64,000 bases of DNA from CALNYZ01 sp942490945 (GTDB lineage Bacteria; Pseudomonadota; Gammaproteobacteria; UBA6429; Thiohalophilaceae): the NCBI GenBank assembly GCA_942490945.1, contig CALNYZ010000018.1, positions 620,001 through 684,000 of the forward strand. The letters are read 5' to 3'. Below the pieces are notes generated by a model that worked only from the letters and a program-made list of their open reading frames with translations, ran no database searches and was not told where the DNA came from. The translations under genes were made by a program, and so were the position numbers. Of the stretch, positions 18,132-27,942 are shown one piece after another. The first letter of the stretch is position 1. Each line of letters begins with the position of its first letter.

Positions 18132-21100
18132 ATGGCAGCTAACGAACTCGACATAAATACGCTTAACTGGGTCAAGTCAGAAATTGATGAAACCATGAAG
18201 CAGGCGCGCAATTCGCTTGAGGCGTATGTAGAAGAGCAGGACGATGAGTCACAGCTGCGGTTTTGTATTAATCATTTGCACCAGGTGTTTGGAACGCTGC
18301 AAATGGTTGAGTTATACGGCGCATCACTTCTTGCAGAAGAACTGGAAGATCTTGCCAAGGCAGTACTCGATAACAAGGTAAAAAATAAAAATGATGCATT
18401 CGAAATAATGATGCGTGGTTGTTTGCAGTTGCCCGACTATCTTGAGCAACTACAAACCGGTTATAAAGATACACCAATGGTATTAATGCCATTATTGAAT
18501 GATTTACGCTCGGCACGTGGTGAAGCGTTATTATCAGAAACAGCACTGTTCAATCCGAATCTCAATATCGATCCTCCAAAAGCCGAAAGTAGTGGTGAAG
18601 TACTTGAGAAAATTAATGATGTAGCCAAAAATTTGCGTCACCAATATCACCTCGGATTACTTGGCTGGTTCCAGAATAAAGACCTGCAAGGAAGTTTCAA
18701 GCGTCTTGCGAAGGTACTGCATGCGATCAGACAAAGTGGTGAAGAGCCCAATACACTTCGTATGCTATGGATTGCAGAGGGTGTTATCGAAAGCCTGATT
18801 AATAAAGGCATAGAATCCAGTGTCTCAGTGAAATTATTAATGGGACGCATTGATCGAAAAATCAAGGAAATAATCGATAATGGTGAAGTGGCAATGGCCA
18901 TTGAGCCACCGGCAGAATTATTAAAGAACATGCTCTATTATGTTGCCAGCTCCTCAGCGGATGGCAAGTACACCAGTGAGCTGAAGAAATCATTCCAGTT
19001 AAGCGAAATTATGCCGGATACCAAAACGCTTGAGAAGGCGCGAGCTGATCTGGTAGCACCTAACGCTCAACTACTTGATACAGTTTCATCCGTGATGAAA
19101 GATGATTTGCAACAGGTACAGGATATTCTCGATGTATTTGTTCGAAGTGAATCACAGGACATGTCACAATTACAAACTGTAGCCGATAAACTGGAACAAA
19201 TGTCAGATACACTTGGCATGCTGGGTCTTGGCCCTGAGCGAAACACCATGACCAAGCAGGTTGAAAATCTGCAAGCCATGGTCAAAGCAGAAAAAACAGT
19301 TGATGAATCCGAGTTAATGGACATAGCCAGTAGCATGATCACACTGGAGCGTACCTTGTCAGATCTTGGGGCTGTTAAACGCGCCCAGGCATTGAAGGAT
19401 TCCAAACGTAAGCCTGTTGCAGAAACAGCCGAGCAACGCAAACTGCTCGAATCTGTCATCAAGGAAGCCAAGGTTGATATTAATAACGTCAAGGAAACCA
19501 TCACTGATTTTAGTAAGCAATTAAATCATCCTGAATTACTTAATGATGTTCCCGCCATACTGGACAAGGTACGTGGCAGTCTGCGAATACTGAACCTTGA
19601 ACGGGCAGCGAATCTTATGTCGCAATGTCGCGATTACATAGAATATGAGATCCTGCCACTCGACAAAATACCTGATACGCAAATGCTTGACTATCTGGCA
19701 GATGCCATAAGTAGTATTGAATATTACATGGAATCATTGATAGACAGCTGGGGAGAACCTTCCGCGATTCTTGATGTTGCCGAAGTCAGTTTATCTCATC
19801 TTATTGAAGAACATTCGCAAAGCATGCAGATGCGACCCCAGCCTGGGCCTGAAGAACCGGAGATTGAAGAGGAAGAAGATTCAACGCTGATCGATTTACA
19901 GCAACCTGGCGCGGAGAAGCTTGCACAATTACATACACGTGAAAAAGATGTATCAGATGATGATGATAGTCCCGATACACTTATTGATATTGAACAACCA
20001 GTATTTGACGAGCCTGATGAAAAGATAGAAGCAATAGAAATTGATGAGCCATCACTCACACTGGACAATATTGAACTGCCAGAATCATTGGAGCTTGGTC
20101 CGTATGAAGAAAGTCTGGAGTTGTCAGGAGAATTTTCCGCCGAGTACGAACTGAGTGCAGACAAACTGGAACTCGATGATGATGATCTTAACGATGTTCC
20201 TGTATCAACACATATCGAGCGACTGGATGAAGCGCTCGGCTTATGGTTTGGTGATGTAACAAACAAGGATGTATCCGGTCTGCTGCATGATGTATTGTTG
20301 AGTTTACAGGAACATGCTGAAACAAAAAATAAAGATAAAGCAGTCAAGGTATGCAAGGATATACAAAATATCGTTTCACGCGTTACTCATGGTGAAGAAC
20401 AATTAACGGAAGATACAAAAAACACCTTGTTCTGGGCGCGGGACACATTAAATAATGAATTTAATCTTGAATCACCAACGCAGCCTGAAACCGGCGCAAA
20501 AACTGACGAAAAAACTGCACATGAGGAATCAACTGCTCCAGTAATCAGCGCACCTGAGCAAAAATATAATCCTATTGAAGATATTGATGAAGAAATTTTC
20601 AATATATTTCTGGAAGAAGCCGAAGAAGAATATCAAAACATCTCGCGTTTATTACCGGTATGGGTCAGCAATGTAAGTAATGAAGAACCATTGTCTGAGA
20701 TGCGCCGATCATTTCATACCCTGAAGGGTAGTGGTCGTCTGGTTGGTGCGACAGATGTAGGTGAGTTCGCCTGGGCATTTGAGAATATGATGAATCGGGT
20801 GATCGACCGCACAATTACACCTGATAATGATATGTTTGACTTGCTTGATAAAGCCAAGGACACTCTGCCGTACTTGTTCAAGAAACTGGTATCGGGCGAA
20901 CGCCCAAATCAGGATGTCTATACGTTAATGGAGCAGGCAAATGCGCTGAGCCGCGGTGAGTCGATTTCTGCAACTAAACAGGGAAGTGCCGAGTCACAAC
21001 TGGCAGTATCGGAAGATGCAGGTGAAGATTCGCAAGGGTCGTTACGCGAAATTACACAGCCCAGAACAGAGGAACTATCCGGAGAATTAATTCCAGATAT

Positions 21101-24100
21101 CGATCCGGCACTTCGCGATATCTACAAGAAAGAAGTGGCGACACATTTGCAATCACTACAGGATTACATAGCGGACTGGAAGCAAAACAAGTCACGTGAG
21201 GCAACCAATCAATTATATCGTGCATTGCACACTCTTACCGGTAGTGCGCGTACCACGGGCGTGCTGGCCGTATCCGAGTTGTGTGGCAAACTTGAAAATT
21301 ACACCAAGTGTTTACAAAAACTCGATCAACCTGTCGATGATGACGGAATTGGAATTATTGAAGAATCTGCAAGTTTTATACACGATGTCTGTCAGCAACT
21401 GGACTCGCCTGGAAACTCAATGCCGGATTCATCCTCATTGCTGTTAACAATCGACAAGTTAACCATCCCGCTACAAGACCAGCTTAGCCAGGAAAATGAA
21501 GAGCAATCAATCCAGTCAATCGATGCCGATGAATATGATGAAGAGCTGCTGGAAATATTCATCGAAGAGGGTACCGAGATTCTGGATGAAAGCGATCATA
21601 CTCTGCATGACTGGATTAATGACAGGGAGAATATGGATTATATCGAATCCTTGCAAAGACAATTGCACACACTGAAGGGTGGTGCACGAATGTCAGGTGT
21701 GAAGGAGATGGGTAATCTCAGCCACCGGGTAGAGTCACTTCTTACCAGTGTTGTCGATGGAGATTTGCAACCTTCACAGGAAATGTTCGACGTATTATTG
21801 CGCGCACAAGACAGCCTGGTTGCCATGCTTGATGAAATCCGATCCATGAAACATCCCGCGGCGGCAACCGAAATAAACAATGCCCTGGATGCCTTGCTGG
21901 GAAAGCCATCAGCTGATGCATCGATAAACGAACCAGTCGAACCTGTTGAATCTGTTGAGATGAAAGATTCAACTCAACCCGAAGATAAAAATGAAAGTCA
22001 GGGCGTGGCGATTGACCAGCTGGAAACCATTGAACTGGCAAGACCGGAAAAAATTGAACTACATGAAGAACCAGTAGCAGATTTTACCGATGAAATTGAA
22101 GTCAGCGATATTCCTGTTCCGGAACTGGATGATGAGGTCGAAACAGAACAGGCTGACGAAAATATTTCTATAGACCTACCTGGCGAAGTTGAAAATACTG
22201 TTGAACAGCAAGATGAGAATGAAGCTGTTCTGGATTTGTCGATTACACCCGCCGATGACATTATTTTATTGCCTGAAGAAGATAAAGTGTCGTCCGATAC
22301 TGAACCTGCACAAAAATCTGCTGCAGCACGCCCCAGCGCCGCCGAACAAGTACGTATCCGTGCAGATTTACTTGATAACCTGGTTAATTTTGCCGGCGAG
22401 GTCAGTATTTATCGCTCGCGTCTGGAACAACAATCCAATACCTATCGATATAACCTGCAGGAACTCGATGATACCGTTGCACGATTACGCGATCAGCTAA
22501 GAAAATTTGATATTGAAGCAGAAGCGCAAATTTCACACAGAAAAGAAGAGGCGCTGATACAGCGTGATGACTTTGACCCGCTGGAATTCGATCGCTTTAC
22601 ACAAATGCAACAACTTTCCCGAAGTATGATGGAAAGTATGAATGACATCGAAAGTCTGCGCTCCATATTTAATAATATTACCCGCGAATCTGAAACACTG
22701 TTACTACAGCAATCAAGAATAACGACTGAATTACAGGAAGGTTTGCTGCGCACCCGCATGATACCTTTTACCGGCCAGATCGCACGTCTGCGGCGTATAG
22801 TACGTCAAACCAGTGCAGAACTGGGCAAGCCGACGGAACTTGAACTGGTTGGCGCTGAAAATGAAATTGATCGCACGATTGTGGAACGAATCATGCCGTC
22901 TGTTGAACATATGCTGCGTAATGCGATTGCACATGGTATTGAATCGCCTGAACAACGCAAGGCAAGTGGCAAGCCTGCGGCAGGTAATATAAAAATGAGC
23001 CTGAGTCGCGAAGGTTCAGATATCGTCCTGTCGATTGAAGATGATGGTGCGGGAATCAATCTGGATGCAATTCGTCAAAAAGCGCTGGCAAAAGGTTTGA
23101 TAAAACCTGATCAGGAAACTACACCGGATATGTTAATTAATCTTATTCTTGAATCCGGTTTCAGTACGGCAGAAGAGATCACCCAGGTGGCAGGTCGTGG
23201 TGTAGGAATGGATGTTGTTAACAGTGACATCAAGCAAATGGGCGGTTTGTTAAACATTCAGACTGAACAGGGCAAAGGATCCAGATTCACCGTCAGTATG
23301 CCATTAACCCTGGCAGTGACGCGTGCGCTTATGGTGCAGGTTGGCGATGAACAATTTGCACTGCCTTTAATGAGTGTCGAAGGTGTAGAGCGACTTGACT
23401 ACGAAGCGATCCTCGATCTACAGCAACAGGAAAAACCTGTATTTGAATGGATAGGCGAGTCATTTAACTATATTAATCTGGGCAGTGCCATGGGATTGAC
23501 TGAAAAGTCACTGCCGGCAGAAAACAGTCGAGCACCAATTTTGCTGGTAAGAAGCGGTGAATATCGCGCAGCGATTCATGTCGATGGACTCATCGGCAGT
23601 CGTGAAATCGTGGTTAAACCGGTTGGCCCGGAATTGAGTACACTTCGCGGTATCTCCGGTGCAACAATAATGGGCGACGGCAATGTCGTGCTCATTATTG
23701 ATCTGGGTGTGTTAATACGCCTGGTATTAGGTACTGAGGATATGGCCTTGTCTGAAGTTGAGATACCACAGGAACAGGCAACAGAAGCAGAACATATACC
23801 GGTGGTAATGGTCGTTGATGATTCTATTACCGTACGAAAAGTAACAACACGATTTCTTGAGCGTAATGATTTCAAAACAATGCAAGCCAAGGATGGGGTT
23901 GATGCATTGCAGCAACTTATCGAGCATAAACCTGATATAATGCTGCTGGACGTAGAAATGCCACGTATGGACGGATTTGAACTGGCAACAAATATTAGAA
24001 ATGATGATGAGTTGAAGCATATACCTATCATTATGATTACTTCGCGTACTGGTGAAAAACACAGGCAGCGTGCCATGAATATAGGGGTGAATAATTACAT

Positions 24101-24161
24101 GGGTAAACCCTATAATGAAGCCGAGCTGCTCGAAAGTATCCAGAAACTCATCAAGAAATAA
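18132..24161 (+). CDS. chpA: Pil-Chp hybrid histidine kinase ChpA
   Basis: 2009 aa. Three clear Hpt domains carry FHTLKGSGR (about residue 862), LHTLTGSAR (about 1032) and LHTLKGGAR (about 1177). A degenerate Hpt-like segment near residue 55 reads HLHQVFGTLQM. Long acidic linkers rich in Asp, Glu and Ser separate the domains (about 570-700 and 1250-1390). CheA dimerisation follows, then an HATPase (EHMLRNAIAHGIE, DDGAGI, GRGVGMDVV at about 1575-1700), a CheW-like domain, and a receiver with Asp near 1939 (LLDVEMPRMDGF). Pseudomonas ChpA is longer and has more phosphotransfer sites. It phosphorylates PilG/PilH. Confidence 0.96.
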   Translation: MAANELDINTLNWVKSEIDETMKQARNSLEAYVEEQDDESQLRFCINHLHQVFGTLQMVELYGASLLAEELEDLAKAVLDNKVKNKNDAFEIMMRGCLQLPDYLEQLQTGYKDTPMVLMPLLNDLRSARGEALLSETALFNPNLNIDPPKAESSGEVLEKINDVAKNLRHQYHLGLLGWFQNKDLQGSFKRLAKVLHAIRQSGEEPNTLRMLWIAEGVIESLINKGIESSVSVKLLMGRIDRKIKEIIDNGEVAMAIEPPAELLKNMLYYVASSSADGKYTSELKKSFQLSEIMPDTKTLEKARADLVAPNAQLLDTVSSVMKDDLQQVQDILDVFVRSESQDMSQLQTVADKLEQMSDTLGMLGLGPERNTMTKQVENLQAMVKAEKTVDESELMDIASSMITLERTLSDLGAVKRAQALKDSKRKPVAETAEQRKLLESVIKEAKVDINNVKETITDFSKQLNHPELLNDVPAILDKVRGSLRILNLERAANLMSQCRDYIEYEILPLDKIPDTQMLDYLADAISSIEYYMESLIDSWGEPSAILDVAEVSLSHLIEEHSQSMQMRPQPGPEEPEIEEEEDSTLIDLQQPGAEKLAQLHTREKDVSDDDDSPDTLIDIEQPVFDEPDEKIEAIEIDEPSLTLDNIELPESLELGPYEESLELSGEFSAEYELSADKLELDDDDLNDVPVSTHIERLDEALGLWFGDVTNKDVSGLLHDVLLSLQEHAETKNKDKAVKVCKDIQNIVSRVTHGEEQLTEDTKNTLFWARDTLNNEFNLESPTQPETGAKTDEKTAHEESTAPVISAPEQKYNPIEDIDEEIFNIFLEEAEEEYQNISRLLPVWVSNVSNEEPLSEMRRSFHTLKGSGRLVGATDVGEFAWAFENMMNRVIDRTITPDNDMFDLLDKAKDTLPYLFKKLVSGERPNQDVYTLMEQANALSRGESISATKQGSAESQLAVSEDAGEDSQGSLREITQPRTEELSGELIPDIDPALRDIYKKEVATHLQSLQDYIADWKQNKSREATNQLYRALHTLTGSARTTGVLAVSELCGKLENYTKCLQKLDQPVDDDGIGIIEESASFIHDVCQQLDSPGNSMPDSSSLLLTIDKLTIPLQDQLSQENEEQSIQSIDADEYDEELLEIFIEEGTEILDESDHTLHDWINDRENMDYIESLQRQLHTLKGGARMSGVKEMGNLSHRVESLLTSVVDGDLQPSQEMFDVLLRAQDSLVAMLDEIRSMKHPAAATEINNALDALLGKPSADASINEPVEPVESVEMKDSTQPEDKNESQGVAIDQLETIELARPEKIELHEEPVADFTDEIEVSDIPVPELDDEVETEQADENISIDLPGEVENTVEQQDENEAVLDLSITPADDIILLPEEDKVSSDTEPAQKSAAARPSAAEQVRIRADLLDNLVNFAGEVSIYRSRLEQQSNTYRYNLQELDDTVARLRDQLRKFDIEAEAQISHRKEEALIQRDDFDPLEFDRFTQMQQLSRSMMESMNDIESLRSIFNNITRESETLLLQQSRITTELQEGLLRTRMIPFTGQIARLRRIVRQTSAELGKPTELELVGAENEIDRTIVERIMPSVEHMLRNAIAHGIESPEQRKASGKPAAGNIKMSLSREGSDIVLSIEDDGAGINLDAIRQKALAKGLIKPDQETTPDMLINLILESGFSTAEEITQVAGRGVGMDVVNSDIKQMGGLLNIQTEQGKGSRFTVSMPLTLAVTRALMVQVGDEQFALPLMSVEGVERLDYEAILDLQQQEKPVFEWIGESFNYINLGSAMGLTEKSLPAENSRAPILLVRSGEYRAAIHVDGLIGSREIVVKPVGPELSTLRGISGATIMGDGNVVLIIDLGVLIRLVLGTEDMALSEVEIPQEQATEAEHIPVVMVVDDSITVRKVTTRFLERNDFKTMQAKDGVDALQQLIEHKPDIMLLDVEMPRMDGFELATNIRNDDELKHIPIIMITSRTGEKHRQRAMNIGVNNYMGKPYNEAELLESIQKLIKK

Positions 24162-24203
24162 GTATAAATTTGTTTTACTGACCCTTAATAAACAGAAAAT
24201 AAT

Positions 24204-25253
24204 ATGATCAGTCCGCCCGTTGACACATCGGCATCAAAATCAAATGCTTCGATGGAGCTGAGTCGTGTCCGGCTCGCCATTGTGTCACCATCGTTACAAC
24301 AACGTAAACATTTGCATAAAGTACTCGATGGTATGGGTATAAAAATTGTGCTAAATGAACCACTTGCACAATCATTGCTCGACAAACTGGACAACCTGAT
24401 TGTAGATGTGGTTCTGCTTGATTTGCATGATCAGGAACAGCATGACGAAATTATGCTGGATGAGTTACTGGAACGAATCGAAGTTCCGATTCTATTCAAT
24501 GACGTGAGTGTACTAACCTTAAACGAGCCGAAAGTACTGGCGAAGTGGTACGGTAAATTATTACGAAAAATTGCCGAAACTACCGGACAGAAAAATTTTG
24601 ATTCTGAATCAATGGTCAAAGATTATCGCGAATTATTGGGCGCACAATCGATATCTTATGTCAGGGAAAATTTGCCAACAAATATCGCGCGAAATGTATG
24701 GGTTCTCGGTGCCTCGCTTGGTGGACCGGAAGCCGTAAAAAGTTTTTTGGCGGCAATACCAGGGGATATTTCTGTCGCTTTTATTCTGACACAACATTTA
24801 GGTGCGAATTTTGTCAGCCTGTTGGCCGGGCAGCTTAATGAAGCAACCGAATTAAATGTACTGACGCCTTATGTTGGTCATATATTACGTCATGGGGAAG
24901 TGTTGGTAACACCGGTTGCAGAGCGGGTATTAATAAATCCGATTGGTACCGTCGAATTACAGCACATTTCAGAAGAAAGAGCCTATTCGCCGTCCATTGA
25001 TCTTGTGCTGGAAGATGTCGCGATACGATATGGACAGCAAGCTGGCGCGATTATCTTTACCGGCATGGGCGACGATGGTGTCAAAGGTTGTCAGAAAATA
25101 TTTGAAAATGGTGGCATGATTTGGGCCCAGGATTCAGAATCCTGTATTGTGAGCAGTATGCCCGATTCTGTTGTGAATTCCGGTGTTGTCAGTTATCAGG
25201 CCAGACCGGAAAAATTGGCTGAGAAGCTGTATGATTATTACAAAGACAGCTAA
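24204..25253 (+). CDS. chpB: CheB-type protein-glutamate methylesterase ChpB
   Basis: 349 aa. The C-terminal methylesterase has catalytic Ser in GASLGGPEAV (about 170), His in ILTQHLGANF (about 196) and Asp in FTGMGDDGVKG (about 292). The N-terminal 130 residues resemble a receiver but lack the usual DD and Lys signature, so it may not be phosphorylated. Partner of PilK in PilJ adaptation. Confidence 0.92.
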   Translation: MISPPVDTSASKSNASMELSRVRLAIVSPSLQQRKHLHKVLDGMGIKIVLNEPLAQSLLDKLDNLIVDVVLLDLHDQEQHDEIMLDELLERIEVPILFNDVSVLTLNEPKVLAKWYGKLLRKIAETTGQKNFDSESMVKDYRELLGAQSISYVRENLPTNIARNVWVLGASLGGPEAVKSFLAAIPGDISVAFILTQHLGANFVSLLAGQLNEATELNVLTPYVGHILRHGEVLVTPVAERVLINPIGTVELQHISEERAYSPSIDLVLEDVAIRYGQQAGAIIFTGMGDDGVKGCQKIFENGGMIWAQDSESCIVSSMPDSVVNSGVVSYQARPEKLAEKLYDYYKDS

Positions 25254-25285
25254 ACTAATTAAGAAACCTGAATCAGGAGTCACAT

Positions 25286-25795
25286 ATGGGCGATATTACC
25301 TATATCGATAAACACCGCCAATCGGCTGGTGATACACAGGAAGACAATCTGGGTTCAATTCACTGCCTGGTTATTAATATCAATACAGAGCAGTTGTTAT
25401 TACCAAATGCTGCCGTTGCCGAGGTAGTAAATTACAGTGATCCTGAAACCGTGGACGGCGCACCAGACTGGCTGCTAGGCCTGATTACCTGGCGTGACCG
25501 TCGTATTCCGGTGGTAAGTTTTGAGCGTGTTAGCCAGAGTGAAGCAGAGTTTACCGGTTCGGGTGAAAGAATTGTAATTTGTAACAGCCTGAATGGTAAT
25601 CGTAATGTTCCCTATGTCGGGATAGTGGCACAAGGCATCCCGCATTTACACCTTATCAAGGAAGCAGATCTGAATAATGCTGCTGAAATTTCCGCACGGC
25701 AATGTGTCGCTTTACAAGCTGTACTACAGGAAGAAAATATCCTGATTCCCAATCTTGATGATATCGAATCGAGGATCGAGGCCTTACAATCCTGA
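25286..25795 (+). CDS. chpC: CheW-like protein ChpC
   Basis: 169 aa. CheW-fold protein (LVININTEQLLLPNAAVAEV, WLLGLITWRDRRIPVVSFE). A second adaptor linking other receptors to ChpA is its proposed role. It ends the Pil-Chp run; no chpD or chpE follows. rsmE converges on it with 19 bases between stop codons. Confidence 0.9.
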   Translation: MGDITYIDKHRQSAGDTQEDNLGSIHCLVININTEQLLLPNAAVAEVVNYSDPETVDGAPDWLLGLITWRDRRIPVVSFERVSQSEAEFTGSGERIVICNSLNGNRNVPYVGIVAQGIPHLHLIKEADLNNAAEISARQCVALQAVLQEENILIPNLDDIESRIEALQS

Positions 25796-25814
25796 TATGG
25801 TGAAAAAAAGCTGA

Positions 25815-26540
25815 CTAAGTACTTATATCACCCAGCATATTCTGTAACACACTTATCCCAGCAATGACTGCCGTTTCTGCACGCAGTATGCGAGGACCCA
25901 TCGATACTTGTTGTAACTGACACCGTGAAAACAAGGCCAGTTCATTTTCACTAAACCCGCCTTCAGGTCCAATACAAAGATTTATTGCTGTCATGTTTCG
26001 TATATTGGCGAATGTGCCAGACGCAAGTGGATTGAGGATAACAATGTTTTCACGCTTGCTTTTCAGCCAGTCGCCCAGTCTGGTTATGCTGTTTAATTCA
26101 GGCAAGACTGCCCGACCACATTGTTCGCATGCGTGCTGTATGATGCCCTGCCAGTGTTCGAGTTTTTTATCCTGCTTGTCTGCCTTAATCTGAATGTTCG
26201 AATACTCAGTAATCAGGGGCGTAATGCTCGTTACACCCAGCTCGGTTGCCTTTTGCAGGGCAAAGTCCATACGATCATTTTTGATGACGGCGATAGCGAC
26301 AGAAAGTTGCAGGGGTGATTCATTGCGGACTTCAATTTTGTTTTCAACGGTTATATCGACAGATTTTTTCCTGATGGAATTAATTGTTCCGTGATAATCA
26401 AAACCATCACCATTAAAAAGAATAACGCGCGAATGTACAGGTAATCGCAGAACATGTGCCGCGTGATGCGCGGCACTCTCTGTTAAGGTAACAGTGGTTA
26501 CTGAAAGATCACCATGATGATAAAGACGTGGGACGCGCAT
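25815..26540 (-). CDS. rsmE: 16S rRNA m3U1498 methyltransferase
   Basis: 241 aa SPOUT methyltransferase. N-terminal PUA-like part (MRVPRLYHHGDL, HVLRLPVHSRVILFNGDG), then QKATELGVTSITPL, and the knot motifs LCIGPEGGFSENELALF and MGPRILRAETAVIAGI. It methylates U1498 of 16S rRNA. The position beside the chp cluster matches PA0419 in P. aeruginosa. Confidence 0.95.
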   Translation of the reverse strand: MRVPRLYHHGDLSVTTVTLTESAAHHAAHVLRLPVHSRVILFNGDGFDYHGTINSIRKKSVDITVENKIEVRNESPLQLSVAIAVIKNDRMDFALQKATELGVTSITPLITEYSNIQIKADKQDKKLEHWQGIIQHACEQCGRAVLPELNSITRLGDWLKSKRENIVILNPLASGTFANIRNMTAINLCIGPEGGFSENELALFSRCQLQQVSMGPRILRAETAVIAGISVLQNMLGDIST

Positions 26541-26550
26541 CGTCAGCCTG

Positions 26551-26925
26551 CTAGCGTTTATGCTTTTTTATATAGTTGCGAATAATCATAGCATAAATTA
26601 TTGCGTTGACTGTAAAGGCTGCTAGTGCAAGCAAAACTTGTGTGTTCTCTGTCAGACCCGGAGGATAAATGACAGGTAAAATATAATGCGAAATAAAATC
26701 ACCACTGTACATTTCTGTGTTACCCATATCGCGTAGCGTATTTTCAAGAGGAGTGAGTGGACATACCCAGTGATTTATTTCGACAATAACAATCCACATG
26801 GCAGCGGGTATGTGGAAAAATACCAGCCAGCTACGCCAAAAATACAGCAAACCACCGGCTAACGCATAAATAATGAATAGAAGATGAAATATTACGACAG
26901 CGTCAGCGAGGATAGTATAAATCAT
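26551..26925 (-). CDS. DUF2784 family small membrane protein
   Basis: 124 aa with three to four hydrophobic helices (VVIFHLLFIIYALAGGLLYF, IPAAMWIVIVEINHWVCPLTPLE, LLALAAFTVNAIIYAMIIRNY) and a basic tail. The motif W-x-CPLTxLEN is characteristic of DUF2784. Function unknown. It follows metF and precedes rsmE in the same direction, separated from each by short gaps. Confidence 0.82.
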   Translation of the reverse strand: MIYTILADAVVIFHLLFIIYALAGGLLYFWRSWLVFFHIPAAMWIVIVEINHWVCPLTPLENTLRDMGNTEMYSGDFISHYILPVIYPPGLTENTQVLLALAAFTVNAIIYAMIIRNYIKKHKR

Positions 26926-26998
26926 TCGGCACGGTTAACCAGACAGGATAGACGTTTGATGGGTTTGCGATAATAACAAAACGCTATTTTATTTATTT

Positions 26999-27850
26999 TT
27001 ACAAACCCAGGTTTTTCCATAGCGCCATGGTCGGGCCGGTTTGATTCATGGTATAAAAATGCAGCCCGGGCGCACCGGCTTCAAGCAAGGTGTGACAGAG
27101 GGTCGTCACAACGTCTTCACCGAACGCTTTTATCGATTCCTTGTCATCGCGGAAGCCTTCCAGACGTTTACGAATCCAGCGCGGAATTTCGGCACCACAC
27201 ATATCAGAAAAACGCGCCAATTGGGTGTAATTGGTGATCGGCATAATTCCCGGTACGATGGGAATATTGATATTCAATTTTTCGCATTCATCGACGAAAT
27301 TAAAATATGCATCCGGATTAAAAAAATACTGGGTCAAGGCACTGTTGGCACCGGCATCGACCTTGCGTTTAAAATTTACAAGATCTGCCTGTGCGCTGCT
27401 GGCTTGCGGATGGGTTTCGGGATAGGCTGCAACCTCAATAAAAAAATGATCACCATAGTGTTGGCGAATAAAGCCAACCAGTTCATTGGCATAATGAAAT
27501 TCACCACCACTGACACTGCCAGAACCGGACGGCATGTCACCACGCAGGGCAACACAGTGCCGTATACCGTTGGCTTTATAAGTGTCGAGTAACTCGATAA
27601 TGTTTTCCTTTTTTGTACCCACGCAGGAAATATGTGGTGTGGCGTCGAATCCCGATTTTTGAATATCGAGTACGGTCTCCATGGTACCCTGTTGCGTGGA
27701 ACCACCCGCACCAAAGGTTACAGAAAAATAACGCGGCTTGAGTTTGCCCAGTTCATCACGTGTGGCTCTGAGCTTTTGTGCGCCTTCTTCAGTTTTTGGC
27801 GGAAAAAATTCAAAACTGAATGTTTTATCGAATTGTTGTTGCGATTCCAT
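26999..27850 (-). CDS. metF: 5,10-methylenetetrahydrofolate reductase
   Basis: 283 aa, typical bacterial MetF length. Motifs: FSFEFFPPKTEEG at the N-terminus, SVTFGAGGSTQ, HISCVGT, ALRGDMPSGSG, EVAAYPETHP, TQYFFNPDAYFNFV and GIMPITNYTQL. FAD enzyme that makes 5-methyl-THF for homocysteine methylation. It lies 92 bases after ahcY with a strong hairpin between them, so the two probably share the SAH-controlled transcript. Confidence 0.95.
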   Translation of the reverse strand: MESQQQFDKTFSFEFFPPKTEEGAQKLRATRDELGKLKPRYFSVTFGAGGSTQQGTMETVLDIQKSGFDATPHISCVGTKKENIIELLDTYKANGIRHCVALRGDMPSGSGSVSGGEFHYANELVGFIRQHYGDHFFIEVAAYPETHPQASSAQADLVNFKRKVDAGANSALTQYFFNPDAYFNFVDECEKLNINIPIVPGIMPITNYTQLARFSDMCGAEIPRWIRKRLEGFRDDKESIKAFGEDVVTTLCHTLLEAGAPGLHFYTMNQTGPTMALWKNLGL

Positions 27851-27882
27851 TTTGATTCTTTTTCAGGTTATGTCAGCAGTCA

Positions 27883-27911
27883 GCCTGTTCGACAACTCGC
27901 GTCGAACAGGC
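27883..27911 (-). other. intercistronic hairpin between ahcY and metF
   Basis: Perfect 11-bp stem, GCCTGTTCGAC / GTCGAACAGGC, with a 7-nt loop; outer bases CAGCC/GGCTG extend it with a bulge. There is no T-run on the minus strand, so it is not a normal intrinsic terminator. It could stabilise or process the ahcY-metF mRNA. Confidence 0.6.
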
Positions 27912-27942
27912 CCCGGCTGATGATTTGCCCGTTCTCCTGGTT

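Noticed and set aside
19796..20356. Long Ser-rich minus-strand frame of 186 aa inside chpA
   Set aside because: It is the antisense of an Asp/Glu-rich linker, which automatically gives Ser and Cys codons on the other strand.
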